From Sporolactobacillus sp. CQH2019 (GTDB taxonomy: Bacteria; Bacillota; Bacilli; Bacillales; Sporolactobacillaceae), in the NCBI RefSeq assembly GCF_028765345.1, contig NZ_JARAJZ010000002.1:315942-379941 (forward strand): DNA of 64,000 nt, given 5' to 3'. The position numbers were made by a program, and so were the translations under genes. Shown here in pieces: positions 24,831-34,500 of this stretch. Position 1 is the stretch's first letter. Each line of letters starts with the position of its first letter. A model generated the notes under the pieces. It ran no database searches, was not told the DNA's origin, and saw only the letters and a program-made list of their open reading frames with translations.

Positions 24831-25046
24831 TTATGCCGTTACCGCAGCCTGAACAGCCGGGGCAATGAGCGCCGTGATTGCATCCACCTTACCAGCCGTC
24901 GAAGAAAATTGATCGAGCGTGATCTGCACCGACCCGCTGACGTTATCCCCCGTCGTTGCGTTGTTCCCGGCGTAATACAGCCGGAATGCCGTAATGTTGC
25001 CGCTGCCATCCTTAATTGGTGTGAGATTACTCCATGTGTAAACCAT
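24831..25046 (-). CDS. small phage protein upstream of the lysis genes
   Basis: A 71-residue protein: MVYTWSNLTPIKDGSGNITAF with an alanine-rich end (ITALIAPAVQAAVTA). Its ribosome site is AGGGAGG. Proteins of this kind sit between tail-fibre and holin genes in Lactobacillus-type phages. The function is unknown. Confidence 0.65.
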   Translation of the reverse strand: MVYTWSNLTPIKDGSGNITAFRLYYAGNNATTGDNVSGSVQITLDQFSSTAGKVDAITALIAPAVQAAVTA

Positions 25047-25131
25047 TGCAATGCCTCCCTAAAAAAATTGATATAAAAATCACCTACTCTGCTAGAATGG
25101 AAGTGACTTCCAATTAGAGAGGAGGTGAACA

Positions 25132-25326
25132 ATGATGGAATGCCCAATCTGTAAATCAGGCAATATGCAAAAAGTAACATTCGGCGAAAACGAAAATGTA
25201 TTCTTGACTACCGCTATCCAAACAGCCCCCGGACAGTACAAATCAACAGGAAAGGTAATACCGGTTGAAGCGTATCGGTGCGCTAATTGTGGATTTCTGC
25301 AGATGAAAACGACTATTTTAAACTAA
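25132..25326 (+). CDS. small zinc-ribbon protein read against the late operon
   Basis: A 64-residue protein with two CxxC pairs (CPICKSG near the start, CANCGF near the end), probably binding one zinc. It has its own promoter: TTGATA and extended -10 TGCTAGAAT upstream of GAGAGGAGGTG. It is a single rightward gene inside the leftward late operon, typical of an independently expressed cargo (moron) gene. Its 3' end overlaps the next leftward gene by 9 bases. Confidence 0.75.
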   Translation: MMECPICKSGNMQKVTFGENENVFLTTAIQTAPGQYKSTGKVIPVEAYRCANCGFLQMKTTILN

Positions 25327-25455
25327 ATAGCCAGCTATAAATTTATTAGCAGAAATTCTTGCTTTATCAGAGGAATTTTCAATTTTTGTTTGATCGACAA
25401 AAGAAATCGATTTATCCTTGTCCTCTCTAAATGAGGACACTTTTTTATTATCCAT
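25318..25455 (-). CDS. 45-residue hypothetical protein
   Basis: The sequence begins MDNKKVSSFREDKDKSISF and ends SANKFIAGYLV. AAAGGGGGTGA precedes the ATG at the right distance, which supports a real gene. It is convergent with the zinc-ribbon gene, overlapping it by 9 bases, and follows the coiled-coil gene of the tail operon. The function is unknown. Confidence 0.55.
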   Translation of the reverse strand: MDNKKVSSFREDKDKSISFVDQTKIENSSDKARISANKFIAGYLV

Positions 25456-25493
25456 TCTTGTCACCCCCTTTAATAGCAAAATAAAAAACCGGA

Positions 25494-25703
25494 TCATTTA
25501 ACGCTTTCTTTCGGCTTGTCTGCTTTCACATTTTTTACTTGCCCGTCTGCCAACTTTTTGTTTTCCACTTCCGGCTTGTCGAGCTTTGCCCCTAACGCCT
25601 GGTTAATCGCCTGAAGTTTTGAATTTTCAACTTCGAGATTTGCAATTTTAACCGATAGAATACCAATCTGCAAGTTTAGATCATATTCAACTTTTTCCAT
25701 CAT
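25494..25703 (-). CDS. short coiled-coil protein after the tail fibre
   Basis: A 69-residue protein with a leucine/isoleucine heptad pattern (LQIGILSVKIANLEVENSKLQAI) and a lysine-rich tail. It overlaps the tail-fibre stop by 4 bases. It is possibly a fibre accessory or chaperone; unproven. Confidence 0.6.
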   Translation of the reverse strand: MMEKVEYDLNLQIGILSVKIANLEVENSKLQAINQALGAKLDKPEVENKKLADGQVKNVKADKPKESVK

Positions 25704-28507
25704 GCTGCCTCCAATTTTTGTACCCTGCTTTGTAAATCGACGATCTCGGATTGTAATGTTGCCATTGCTGACTGATACAACTTGAAAAAATCCTGAGTTG
25801 CTTTGTAGTTGAAAAATATTGCATCATATATGTCAACGCCGGTTTGCGGCCAGTCTAAAATCTCCGTCGGCGTCCGGTACCCATCGCCGATAATAACCCC
25901 GGTGTGCAACTTCGGAACGCCTAATTCAACCTGTCCCCTATAGCGAAAATTGTATATGTCCATCGCATTTAAAACGTCCAGAGCATTTTCTGTCATCGGC
26001 GCGATATCCTGCTTGAGTTCCTCCGTTGAAGTCTGAGAAAGCTGTCCGCATACGATCGTGCCCCAAGCGCTATTTGCGGAATTGCGGAAATTTGTCGTGT
26101 TTGAGAAAAACCCTACCGTTGTACCATTCAACGGCTCAATCGCGCGGCCGACATAAACGCTGCGGGATACCCTGACGTCTCCACTATTTGCCAGCAGCTC
26201 AATATTCGCCGCCTGCACATAATTCGGATTGCTACTTGTACCCGAGTTGGTCAGGTAGGACATCTCCAATACGGATCCGTCAAAGGTGCTCACATATTTG
26301 TAGCTGTCGCCATCCACACCAACGGTGAAGTTAAGGGCACCAGAATAAAGAGTCATCGTCGAGTTAGGCGTATTCGGCCCATCCACAAGCCCGCTTGTGA
26401 TCAACTCGCCGTTTTGCATAGAGATCGTTCGAAGGCCGAGGACGGGGTCTGTGTAACTCTGTGTGACCGTCCCGCCGACAATCACGGCCCCGGTGATCGT
26501 CCCGCTCGATGCATCGATGTTTCCGGCCAGCTTAAGGGTGCCACCTGTATCCACCTGTACGACGACGGCCCCAGACTTTGTAATCTTAAATCCATCCGCC
26601 GAGTTGACAGCTACGACCGTGCCGCCGGCTGTCGCGGTCAGGCCGTTGCTATCGATCGTGACACCCTTATAGCTTGATCCTGATTGGACGGCATTGTTGA
26701 TTAGGCCCTGCACGCTACCGTCGAGAGACGCCAGAACAATTTTTTGCAAGGTCCAGTCAGATAGGGAATAACTACCGCTCGCGTCTTTGGCATTTGTGCA
26801 ATAGAGCGTCGCTCCGCTCTGTGTCCAAAGGTCGCCGACATCATATGGCGGTGTCGGCTGATAGGTAAAGTTGCGAACCTTTTTTGCCGCAATAGTCTGC
26901 GCGTCCTGCGGGCTGGGCGTCCAGGGGGTGGCGGTGCCACCTGTCTCTAACTTAATCTGTGAGATCCAAACCTGAGCTGTCCCTGCGACATTTTTAAAAT
27001 CCATACCTAACGGTCCAAAGTGATCAGCGTTTGAATCCGTGCTAAAAGAAAAAGTCCTTTTATACCACTGTCCGGGCGTTAATTGACCATTACTAATATC
27101 CGTTTCTAAATAACGAATGATGGAATTGCTACTGTTGTATTCGGGGAAATAAACTCTCAGCGGCTTGTCCAATGGAATATCAGTATCCGCGTTAATATAT
27201 GCGAATAATGTCATTATATATTGTGTAGCGGCACTTATTGCGAGTGGAGCAGCGCTATGAACGCCATCAAATCCTGTCCCCGTTGTTGATATTTTTAGAG
27301 AATTGTTGCCATTACATAGATTAGCTGAATCAATAGAAAATACACCCGAAGCGGTTTTGGCCCATTGAGACAGGTCAGTAAATCCCGTTCCCAAGATCAG
27401 GTTAATCCCGTTTGGTCCCTGTGGCCCTTGCGCGCCTTGTGGTCCAGTCGCCCCCGTATCACCCTTTGCTCCTGTTGCACCCGTAGCCCCGGTCGCGCCT
27501 GTTGGTCCTTGAAACTTCGCCCACTTGTACTTTGTGTAGTCGGTACTGTCGGCACTGGCGAAGTCTGTATAGGTGCCGATATAAGTTTTGCCGGTTGGGT
27601 CAGTTGTGCTAAATCCGGCCGAGCCGTCAGCGCTCGTGGCATACGCAAAATGTACATAGCTGGTCTGACCGTTTGTACCGGCCGGACCTGGTACACCCTG
27701 AGCACCGTCGAGTCCATCGGCACCTTTTATAAGCGACCAAGTATACTTTGTCGGGTCGGTGCTGTCGGTCGTCGAACTGTCTGAGTAGACACCGATATAA
27801 GTCATCCCTGCTGGAGATTGAGAAAACCCCCCGCCGCTTGCATCGGTCGCATAAGCAATGTGCAAGTAGGACGGCGTTCCATCCGCTCCCACAGGCCCCT
27901 GGATTCCTTGTGCCCCTTGCGGCCCCTGAGAACCCTGCGGGGCGAAAAAAATATCATATACCTGATAAGTGCTTGCTACGGTATAAAAAGATGAATCAAC
28001 ATAAAAAGTCAATCCCGCAGTGACCGGTACCGTTCTTTTTAAGACGCCGTTTATATAGTATCTTACATATGCATTGTCATAAGTGATTGAAAATACGTCA
28101 CCAGCGTTATAGGTTCCAAAACTTCCTTTATTAGACCCGCTTTCGTAAATCGTCGCTTGGCCTGTGGTATTCATATACCACGCATAGTCAATAGCGGCAT
28201 AGTTAACACTCATTGTCGGTCGAGTGCTGATGCCCACCATAATATAATTGGTTTTGGCAGACGGTTTAAAGGAAAGAAAACATCCTCCGGTATATCCCTC
28301 CGCTGTATATGCCTGACCCGTCCAATCGCCTGGACCGGATGACTTCCAGAGCCTGCCCTGATTATCTTTAGATACCTGAGTAAGCGTGTAGTTTAACATT
28401 TGCCCCGCGTTACCCTGTGGGCCAGTAGCACCAGTCGGGCCCTGTGGCCCTTGTGCTCCGTCGTCAACGTTCGAAATTGTGATCTGTCCGCTCCCTACGA
28501 CTGCCAT
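25700..28507 (-). CDS. tail fibre with collagen-like repeats and an S74 chaperone
   Basis: A 935-residue protein. Collagen-like G-x-y stretches occur near residues 17-35, 190-215, 267-280 and 330-365 (GPQGPTGATGPQG and similar). They are separated by two related segments of the YTKYKWAKFQGP / YTWSLIKGADG kind. A carbohydrate-binding-like middle part follows. The last 105 residues form an intramolecular chaperone of peptidase S74 type with the self-cleavage pair in TSTEELKQDI (Ser, four residues, Lys). It binds the host surface and trimerises before autocleavage. Confidence 0.88.
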   Translation of the reverse strand: MAVVGSGQITISNVDDGAQGPQGPTGATGPQGNAGQMLNYTLTQVSKDNQGRLWKSSGPGDWTGQAYTAEGYTGGCFLSFKPSAKTNYIMVGISTRPTMSVNYAAIDYAWYMNTTGQATIYESGSNKGSFGTYNAGDVFSITYDNAYVRYYINGVLKRTVPVTAGLTFYVDSSFYTVASTYQVYDIFFAPQGSQGPQGAQGIQGPVGADGTPSYLHIAYATDASGGGFSQSPAGMTYIGVYSDSSTTDSTDPTKYTWSLIKGADGLDGAQGVPGPAGTNGQTSYVHFAYATSADGSAGFSTTDPTGKTYIGTYTDFASADSTDYTKYKWAKFQGPTGATGATGATGAKGDTGATGPQGAQGPQGPNGINLILGTGFTDLSQWAKTASGVFSIDSANLCNGNNSLKISTTGTGFDGVHSAAPLAISAATQYIMTLFAYINADTDIPLDKPLRVYFPEYNSSNSIIRYLETDISNGQLTPGQWYKRTFSFSTDSNADHFGPLGMDFKNVAGTAQVWISQIKLETGGTATPWTPSPQDAQTIAAKKVRNFTYQPTPPYDVGDLWTQSGATLYCTNAKDASGSYSLSDWTLQKIVLASLDGSVQGLINNAVQSGSSYKGVTIDSNGLTATAGGTVVAVNSADGFKITKSGAVVVQVDTGGTLKLAGNIDASSGTITGAVIVGGTVTQSYTDPVLGLRTISMQNGELITSGLVDGPNTPNSTMTLYSGALNFTVGVDGDSYKYVSTFDGSVLEMSYLTNSGTSSNPNYVQAANIELLANSGDVRVSRSVYVGRAIEPLNGTTVGFFSNTTNFRNSANSAWGTIVCGQLSQTSTEELKQDIAPMTENALDVLNAMDIYNFRYRGQVELGVPKLHTGVIIGDGYRTPTEILDWPQTGVDIYDAIFFNYKATQDFFKLYQSAMATLQSEIVDLQSRVQKLEAA

Positions 28508-28520
28508 ATCGTTTCACCTC

Positions 28521-29936
28521 CTATATACTGATATCACACTCAAACGTCGCCTGAGTTGTGACATCGGCCGCCGTCACCGTGACCGTATTTCCTGCGGCGA
28601 CATGCGCTTGTTCCCAAGCCGCATCATGCGTGCCGTTCACGTCCATTTTGTACCATACAAAGTTTTCCGGCCGCAGGTCGGACGTGATCGGCGTTTTGCC
28701 GTTATAGACACGCGCGATCAGATCTGTTGTCCCCTGACCGTTTTTAAAGGTGTTGCCATTGCTGGCCGCTAGCTCAACTTTGATATTGGACAGGTCCATA
28801 CCTGATAATGTGTTTTTGACCTGCTGCTGGATCTTTTGAACCATCGTAGGAGTGACGTCTTGCAAGGGCACATAGTCACCCAGCGTCGCCTTATCCTGAC
28901 TGTGATCAGAGTAAGATATATCCAGCTCTATGATGCGGGCCTGTACGGTCAGTGTCGGGTTCATATCTTTATTAACCACTCCAACGGTATCGCCAAGGCT
29001 GACCTTCTCATGTTCGTATCCGGCCATCATCTGGAGAAGAATAACCTGAGCATCATACGTTATCGTGGGCTTAGAGACGATCGCCAGCTGAACCTTTGCA
29101 TCGGCCAACAAGGCCGCCGGTGTCGTCTTTTTGTCATTTGTGTAAATCTTATAAATGTACTTGTCCGAACCTGGATTAAACTGTCGATTGGCGTCGTCAT
29201 TCGCGATATAATCCAACCCGTTATTTACCGATGTAATGTCGATCGGATTATTTGTCACGCTATCTGCCGCACCTTGCGGAATCAATGCCGTCGCAAAGTT
29301 ATTGTCAATGTCTATGGTCCGGGTGAGGCCTTGGATATCTTTAGCATACTCAAAACGTTTACCATGATTTGTCCCCCGCTTTTGCAGAAAATCGACGTAT
29401 TGATGGATGATGTGATTTCCTTGGATCTCGACGCGAAACTTGACATCACCGCTATACGTATCTGCAACGGTATGCAGGGCAGCCTGAGCCGTCGAATAGC
29501 TGTCAATTGAAAAATCAATCGAACTGATGATATCGCAAGTTCCCATTTCCCAGCCGCTATCCTGCAGGATAAACGAGAATGCATCCGCGGCCATCATGCC
29601 TGTGAAAGTATGCGGTCGGATGATCGTTCCGTTGAGGTCGAAGATGGCTTCATTCCGGGCATTCACGACAATTGTTTTTCCATTGCTGTCGAAGCCATCG
29701 GCAACATTAATCATGCGAAAAAGCTGAATATCATTGTCCATATCAACCAATGCCGCATAGTTGCCGACGACCAGGTACTGCGATTCGTCGCGGTCCGCAG
29801 GCGCTGTAAAGGTATACGTACTATCAAAATCGACCATTTTTTCTACATGCAGATCAGCCCAGAAAGGGCATGACAAACCGCCGTCATTGTCCAAGACAGC
29901 GACGACTTTTTTATCCGGTGTTAAAATATAAATCAT
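28521..29936 (-). CDS. tail-tip protein, prophage endopeptidase tail family
   Basis: A 471-residue protein beginning MIYILTPDKKVVAVLDNDGG, the start typical of the phage minor structural protein family (TIGR01665) that forms the tail tip hub after Dit. The C-terminal part contains an Ig-like segment (VELAASNGNTFKNGQGTTDL). It lies between Dit and the fibre as in A118-like phages. Peptidase activity is not evident from motifs. Confidence 0.82.
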   Translation of the reverse strand: MIYILTPDKKVVAVLDNDGGLSCPFWADLHVEKMVDFDSTYTFTAPADRDESQYLVVGNYAALVDMDNDIQLFRMINVADGFDSNGKTIVVNARNEAIFDLNGTIIRPHTFTGMMAADAFSFILQDSGWEMGTCDIISSIDFSIDSYSTAQAALHTVADTYSGDVKFRVEIQGNHIIHQYVDFLQKRGTNHGKRFEYAKDIQGLTRTIDIDNNFATALIPQGAADSVTNNPIDITSVNNGLDYIANDDANRQFNPGSDKYIYKIYTNDKKTTPAALLADAKVQLAIVSKPTITYDAQVILLQMMAGYEHEKVSLGDTVGVVNKDMNPTLTVQARIIELDISYSDHSQDKATLGDYVPLQDVTPTMVQKIQQQVKNTLSGMDLSNIKVELAASNGNTFKNGQGTTDLIARVYNGKTPITSDLRPENFVWYKMDVNGTHDAAWEQAHVAAGNTVTVTAADVTTQATFECDISI

Positions 29937-29951
29937 TCATCACGCCCTCCT

Positions 29952-31532
29952 TTACATGTACTTCGGCCGATAGGATAGAGCAATGTCGACTTTATCCGCC
30001 GGCGCGTAGCCGATGACTTCGGTGCCAGCCTGAATGTCAAAAAAGGTACTTCCGATCAATAGCGGGGTCATAAACAACTCGCCATTTTTTAAAACTTTGT
30101 GTGCCTCGCAATCAACCATAATCTCGTCGCCGGCTGTAGCGATCACCGGTATCTCGGTTGCCCCGGGCTTGCCGCCGTCGATAATCTGATAGACCTTAAT
30201 ATCGGCCTGCTGATTATGATCCATGACTGCAGCCGTTCCATACGCCGCGTTATAAATCGCAACGCCGGCCAGCTTGCCGGTAAATTGATTCGATGCATCT
30301 GTCCAGGTATACGTATATTTCCATTGCGGATTATTTTTGTTGTCCCACTTGGTAATTGTTGCGGTCCAAACATTCCCGATTCGCTGGATAGACAAAATGC
30401 CGTAAAATCCATTGAATATATTTGTTGATGCAACATTTACGGGAGCTGTATATGATATCCATCGGCCATTTACTTTCTTTTTTAACGTTTCGTTTTTCTT
30501 GATCATCCAATCCTGCTGACCGGTATAGCAGATATCATGCCCCTTATCTTCCGTGCCTGCCTTAGCCTGAAAAATGGTGAAGGGATTCACAGCGTCGTTG
30601 TCTTTCAGGCAAATATACCCGATCGAATTATTATTTGCGTCAATCAGATAGATTCGGCAGACACCCATGCTCTTGTAATTTTGCGAATCAAACCATACGA
30701 CCGCGTCCATGCGAAAGTCCTGCAATTGCTGAGAGCCTGATAAAAACCGCTTCAGACTCGGACCATGCCAAGCGGATCCAGTTCCGTAGTCCGCCGACTG
30801 TGTCAAGAATGCCTGTGCGCTGACTTGAAACTGTCCGGCAACCGTTCCGTTGATGTAGTTCTCGTCTGTGTTGGCCGCCCAAATAGACGAATCAGTCATC
30901 GGATCGCCGAACACGGCCGGCGTCTTATTTGCGGGTGCCTGCCCTTGATCCGGATCGATTGTACTACCGAGAAACAGATAATCATTTTTGGAATTAGTCA
31001 AAGCGAGACTCGTGATGTCAGCATTGACCTTGACATTAATAATCGGTTTGGTCGGCACCTGTCCGGACACAGGAAGCGCGACAGGCGAGGAAGTGTAGAT
31101 ACCGGTATCGACCTGCTCCTTATAAGAAAATGGATCGGAGCAGTGAAATTCCAAGGTCGCCGCTCCACTATAGAGTGATCGGGTGATCTGAGAATCCGTA
31201 GCAAAATGACCATAATAATCCTTATCTGCTTCATCATCGAAGATCAATTCATCGTCCTGATCGGCTGTGTCCATCAGCCAGTTTGCAATATTATGTGCCA
31301 ATGTATTTCGCTCTTCATTTGAGGACGCAACGATCTTAATGTCTACCAGTATGATCCGGTGCCCGATGGATGTGCCGAAATAGACGGTTCCTTTCCTTCC
31401 CGGTATGGTCTGCTCGTTTTCGGTTGGTTCTGCAAAAATATTACGGGTGATATCAATGATCCGGATATTATAATTACGAGAATGGTCGCCGTTTAAGGAA
31501 AAACCGAATTCGTTACTTGGAAGTGCTGTCAT
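29952..31532 (-). CDS. distal tail protein (Dit) with an inserted carbohydrate-binding module
   Basis: Residues 1-140 match the Dit N-terminal domain (FGFSLNGDHSRNYNIRIIDITR, IPGRKGTVYFGT, YSGAATLEFHCSDPFSYKEQ). The protein is 526 residues, whereas simple Dit proteins have about 250-310. The extra 250 residues in the C-terminal half (SSIWAANTDENYINGT, WTATITKWDN, GKLAGVAIYNA) look like a lectin/CBM insertion, as in evolved Dits. ATG 31532 overlaps the tape-measure stop by ATGA. It forms the baseplate hexamer and may bind host sugars. Confidence 0.85.
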   Translation of the reverse strand: MTALPSNEFGFSLNGDHSRNYNIRIIDITRNIFAEPTENEQTIPGRKGTVYFGTSIGHRIILVDIKIVASSNEERNTLAHNIANWLMDTADQDDELIFDDEADKDYYGHFATDSQITRSLYSGAATLEFHCSDPFSYKEQVDTGIYTSSPVALPVSGQVPTKPIINVKVNADITSLALTNSKNDYLFLGSTIDPDQGQAPANKTPAVFGDPMTDSSIWAANTDENYINGTVAGQFQVSAQAFLTQSADYGTGSAWHGPSLKRFLSGSQQLQDFRMDAVVWFDSQNYKSMGVCRIYLIDANNNSIGYICLKDNDAVNPFTIFQAKAGTEDKGHDICYTGQQDWMIKKNETLKKKVNGRWISYTAPVNVASTNIFNGFYGILSIQRIGNVWTATITKWDNKNNPQWKYTYTWTDASNQFTGKLAGVAIYNAAYGTAAVMDHNQQADIKVYQIIDGGKPGATEIPVIATAGDEIMVDCEAHKVLKNGELFMTPLLIGSTFFDIQAGTEVIGYAPADKVDIALSYRPKYM

Positions 31533-34500
31533 AATATAATCCCCCAAGCCTTACTTTGATCAATCTTTTGCTTGTTTTGTATCTTAGTGACTGTTTGAGT
31601 AATAATCTTGCCATCGAGAATAGAATTGATGGTAACCGGCATGGGTTCCACTTTAACATTGACACGGCCATTCCCACCCATTCCCGATCCTCCGGCCATG
31701 GAAAAAATAGGGACATTGATCTTCGGAAGATTGGCACTGATCAATCCGCTTGCATACCGCGGAATCTTTGACAGCGGAGTAACGCGGCTTCCGGACATGA
31801 AATCATCAAAACTAGTCGGACGATTAGCCAACATGATCCGGCCGTCTTTCGTTGTAATGACTTCCGGCTCATTCTCCGCAACAACTACCTGCCCGGGAAC
31901 GGAATCATCCGTTCCATTTGCATAGCCGACATATCCCCCGCCGTGTGCCATGGCTTGAATGCCCGGCACGTTTAGGATATTTCCGTAACGCTTGCGAATG
32001 TAATTGTAGGACGAGATGATGCTGTCCACCGGGTTTAATATATTGCCGAATCCCGGCATGGCATTCGCAAGAAAGGTTGATCCAATCATCTGCATGAGGC
32101 CCATGGACGGGTGACCATTTTTCGCGTTGATGTCCCACCGGTTTACGGCGTTCGGATTGCCTCCGGATTCATGCATCGCGATAGACGCCAAGCCCGACGC
32201 CCACGAAAACGGAATATGTGCGATAGAGATCGCCTGAGCAATCCAATTTTTCAATGTTCCGGAAACATGGCTTGGCAGGGCCAATAGGCCGCCGATCCAG
32301 TCATTTGCTTGCGACTTAGCCCAGTTGATTGCGAGAGAGGTTGTTTGACGGATCATGTCTCCTGCAGGTTTAGAAAACTGGCCAGGAATGGAAGCTGCCT
32401 GATTATTCAGCCCCAAGGTTTCAAATGATTTTGTGACCAAATATTTTGGCCCCTTCATCAGCCAGTTAAAAGCATTGGATAATATCCCGTCGGCATAATG
32501 CGGGACTTCGCCAAACAGCCGCCTGGTAGCTGCCGCTGAAATAACCGATGTGCCGCGGGGTAGGTTAACTAATGTCGGATGTGCGGGCGAAAAAGAAAGG
32601 CGACCATTAGGTTCAATGATCGCCTCAGGGCCTGCATTACTTCCGGTACCGTCACCAACAAGCGCAGGGCCGCCGGGGTGCCCGCCGGTTCCATAGGCAT
32701 AACCTTTCGTCGCAATATCTCCCTTGCCGGTGAAGAAACCAACGATGCTTTGCCACCATCCTTTAATTTTATTCACCATTCGGCTCCATGGAGAAAGGAC
32801 ATTTCCAGTTTCCCAATTGACTTGATCGACATGACCCTTCGCTTGACGCTTTGCGTAAGATACTGTCATGTTAAACATATCTTTAGCTTTATCAACGGAT
32901 TGATCATGTTGCTGTTTTGCGCGACTAATCACACCGTCGCGTTCATGAGTCGCATTATTTACAATATCTTCATATTGCTTTTTTGAAATAGAATGATTGA
33001 CATAATACTGTTGATCAGCCCATGATTTGACGCCATTAAACTTCTGATTGGCTCGCTTGACGACTTGCTTATATTCATTATCAGCGGATGATATAGCGCC
33101 TTGTTCCTGCTTTTTCGCATTCTTGACAATCGCCGCGGCCTGCTGCGCCGAAAGGCTGCTTGCGTGGTCTCGCAGTTTTCCGAGTATGATCGTCTGCTGA
33201 TTGGCACTGCTCGTCATGGACTGGACAGCATATTTATTCATCTTATCCTGCAACTTGTTGATCTGCGATTGCTCGTTTGCAGTTAAAGATCGGTGCTGTT
33301 TTGCCGCATTATTATAGATTTTTTCAATCTGTTTCTCGATACCGTTGACAGCCTTTTCTTTGTCATTCGTGCTTTTGGTCGTTTCTTTCAGAATCTGATC
33401 ATATTCAGTTTTATTCGTTTTCCTCAGTCCGGCAAGCGCATTAGCCGCGCCGGACTTTGTCTTGTTAAAATTGCTAACAATCTGACTTGCCATCTGTTGG
33501 TAAGGCTTAACCAGCGTCCCGACGTTTTGCTTAGATACTTTCTGCCCGCTAACAACCAAGTTTTCCAGCTGCTTCTGCGCCGTATCTGACAGTTTCACAT
33601 ATTGATTGAGTGCCGACTGCGTGCTTTTGCCAATGCTTTTCCCCCAGTTGATTGATGTATTAATCAGTGGCTTTCCAAGGTTTGAAGCGTTTTTCTGAAT
33701 GTAGCCGCCGAACGCCTTCCCAAATTCCTGCCCGGCATAGGATCCGGCAGCTGCACCCACGCCGGCACCAATGGCCGTACCGACACCGGGGGCGATCATG
33801 GTTCCAATCGCCGCGCCACCTGCAGCACCGCCCCATGTCCCGCCGAGCGAACCGGCCGCTGCTCCGACATGGGAACCGATCGTCTTCTGCGTCATGCCGA
33901 ACAGATTAGTAAACGAACTGAGAACATCCATAATGGCAATGGTTGACCCGGCCATCTTCGTAAATGAGCCAAGGCGTGACAGCCATTTACTCCCCTTACT
34001 TGCATCGGCAACGACTGTTTCCCCTGCTGCCAATGCGCCGCCGGTTCCCTTCGCGCCTTTCGTCGGGACGGCCCCGCCAATCCCTTCGCCGGCACTCGCC
34101 GCTGCTTGTTCGGCCCCTGCTAAGTCTCCGGCACTGGCCGCCGTTAAGGAAAACTCCGACCGCAGCCGTTTCAGGCCGCCCATGACCGTATCAAAGGCAG
34201 ACATAATCCCGGCGACTGTTTTGAGTACCATGATCGCTGCCACCATGCCACCGAATGCCTTACCAAAATCGATGACTGCATTGCGGTGATCCGTGAGGAA
34301 TTTGACAAGGTCGGTCACTTTGCTAACGAATCCGGCTACGACTTGCCCAAGATGATTGAAATATTGATCGGCAGCGCGCGACGCGAGCCAATCTTCCAGA
34401 TCCTTAAATCCTGATTTTTTCAGATCGAAGATCGGTTTCACGAATTGGCCGGCCAGACGGCCCCAGTTTGCCTGAATGGCTCGCCATAGGCCGGTTGTCG

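Noticed and set aside
25700-28507. Tandem repeat or CRISPR-like signal in the fibre gene
   Set aside because: The repeats are collagen-type G-x-y codons in frame; there are no equal-length spacers. No CRISPR array was seen anywhere.
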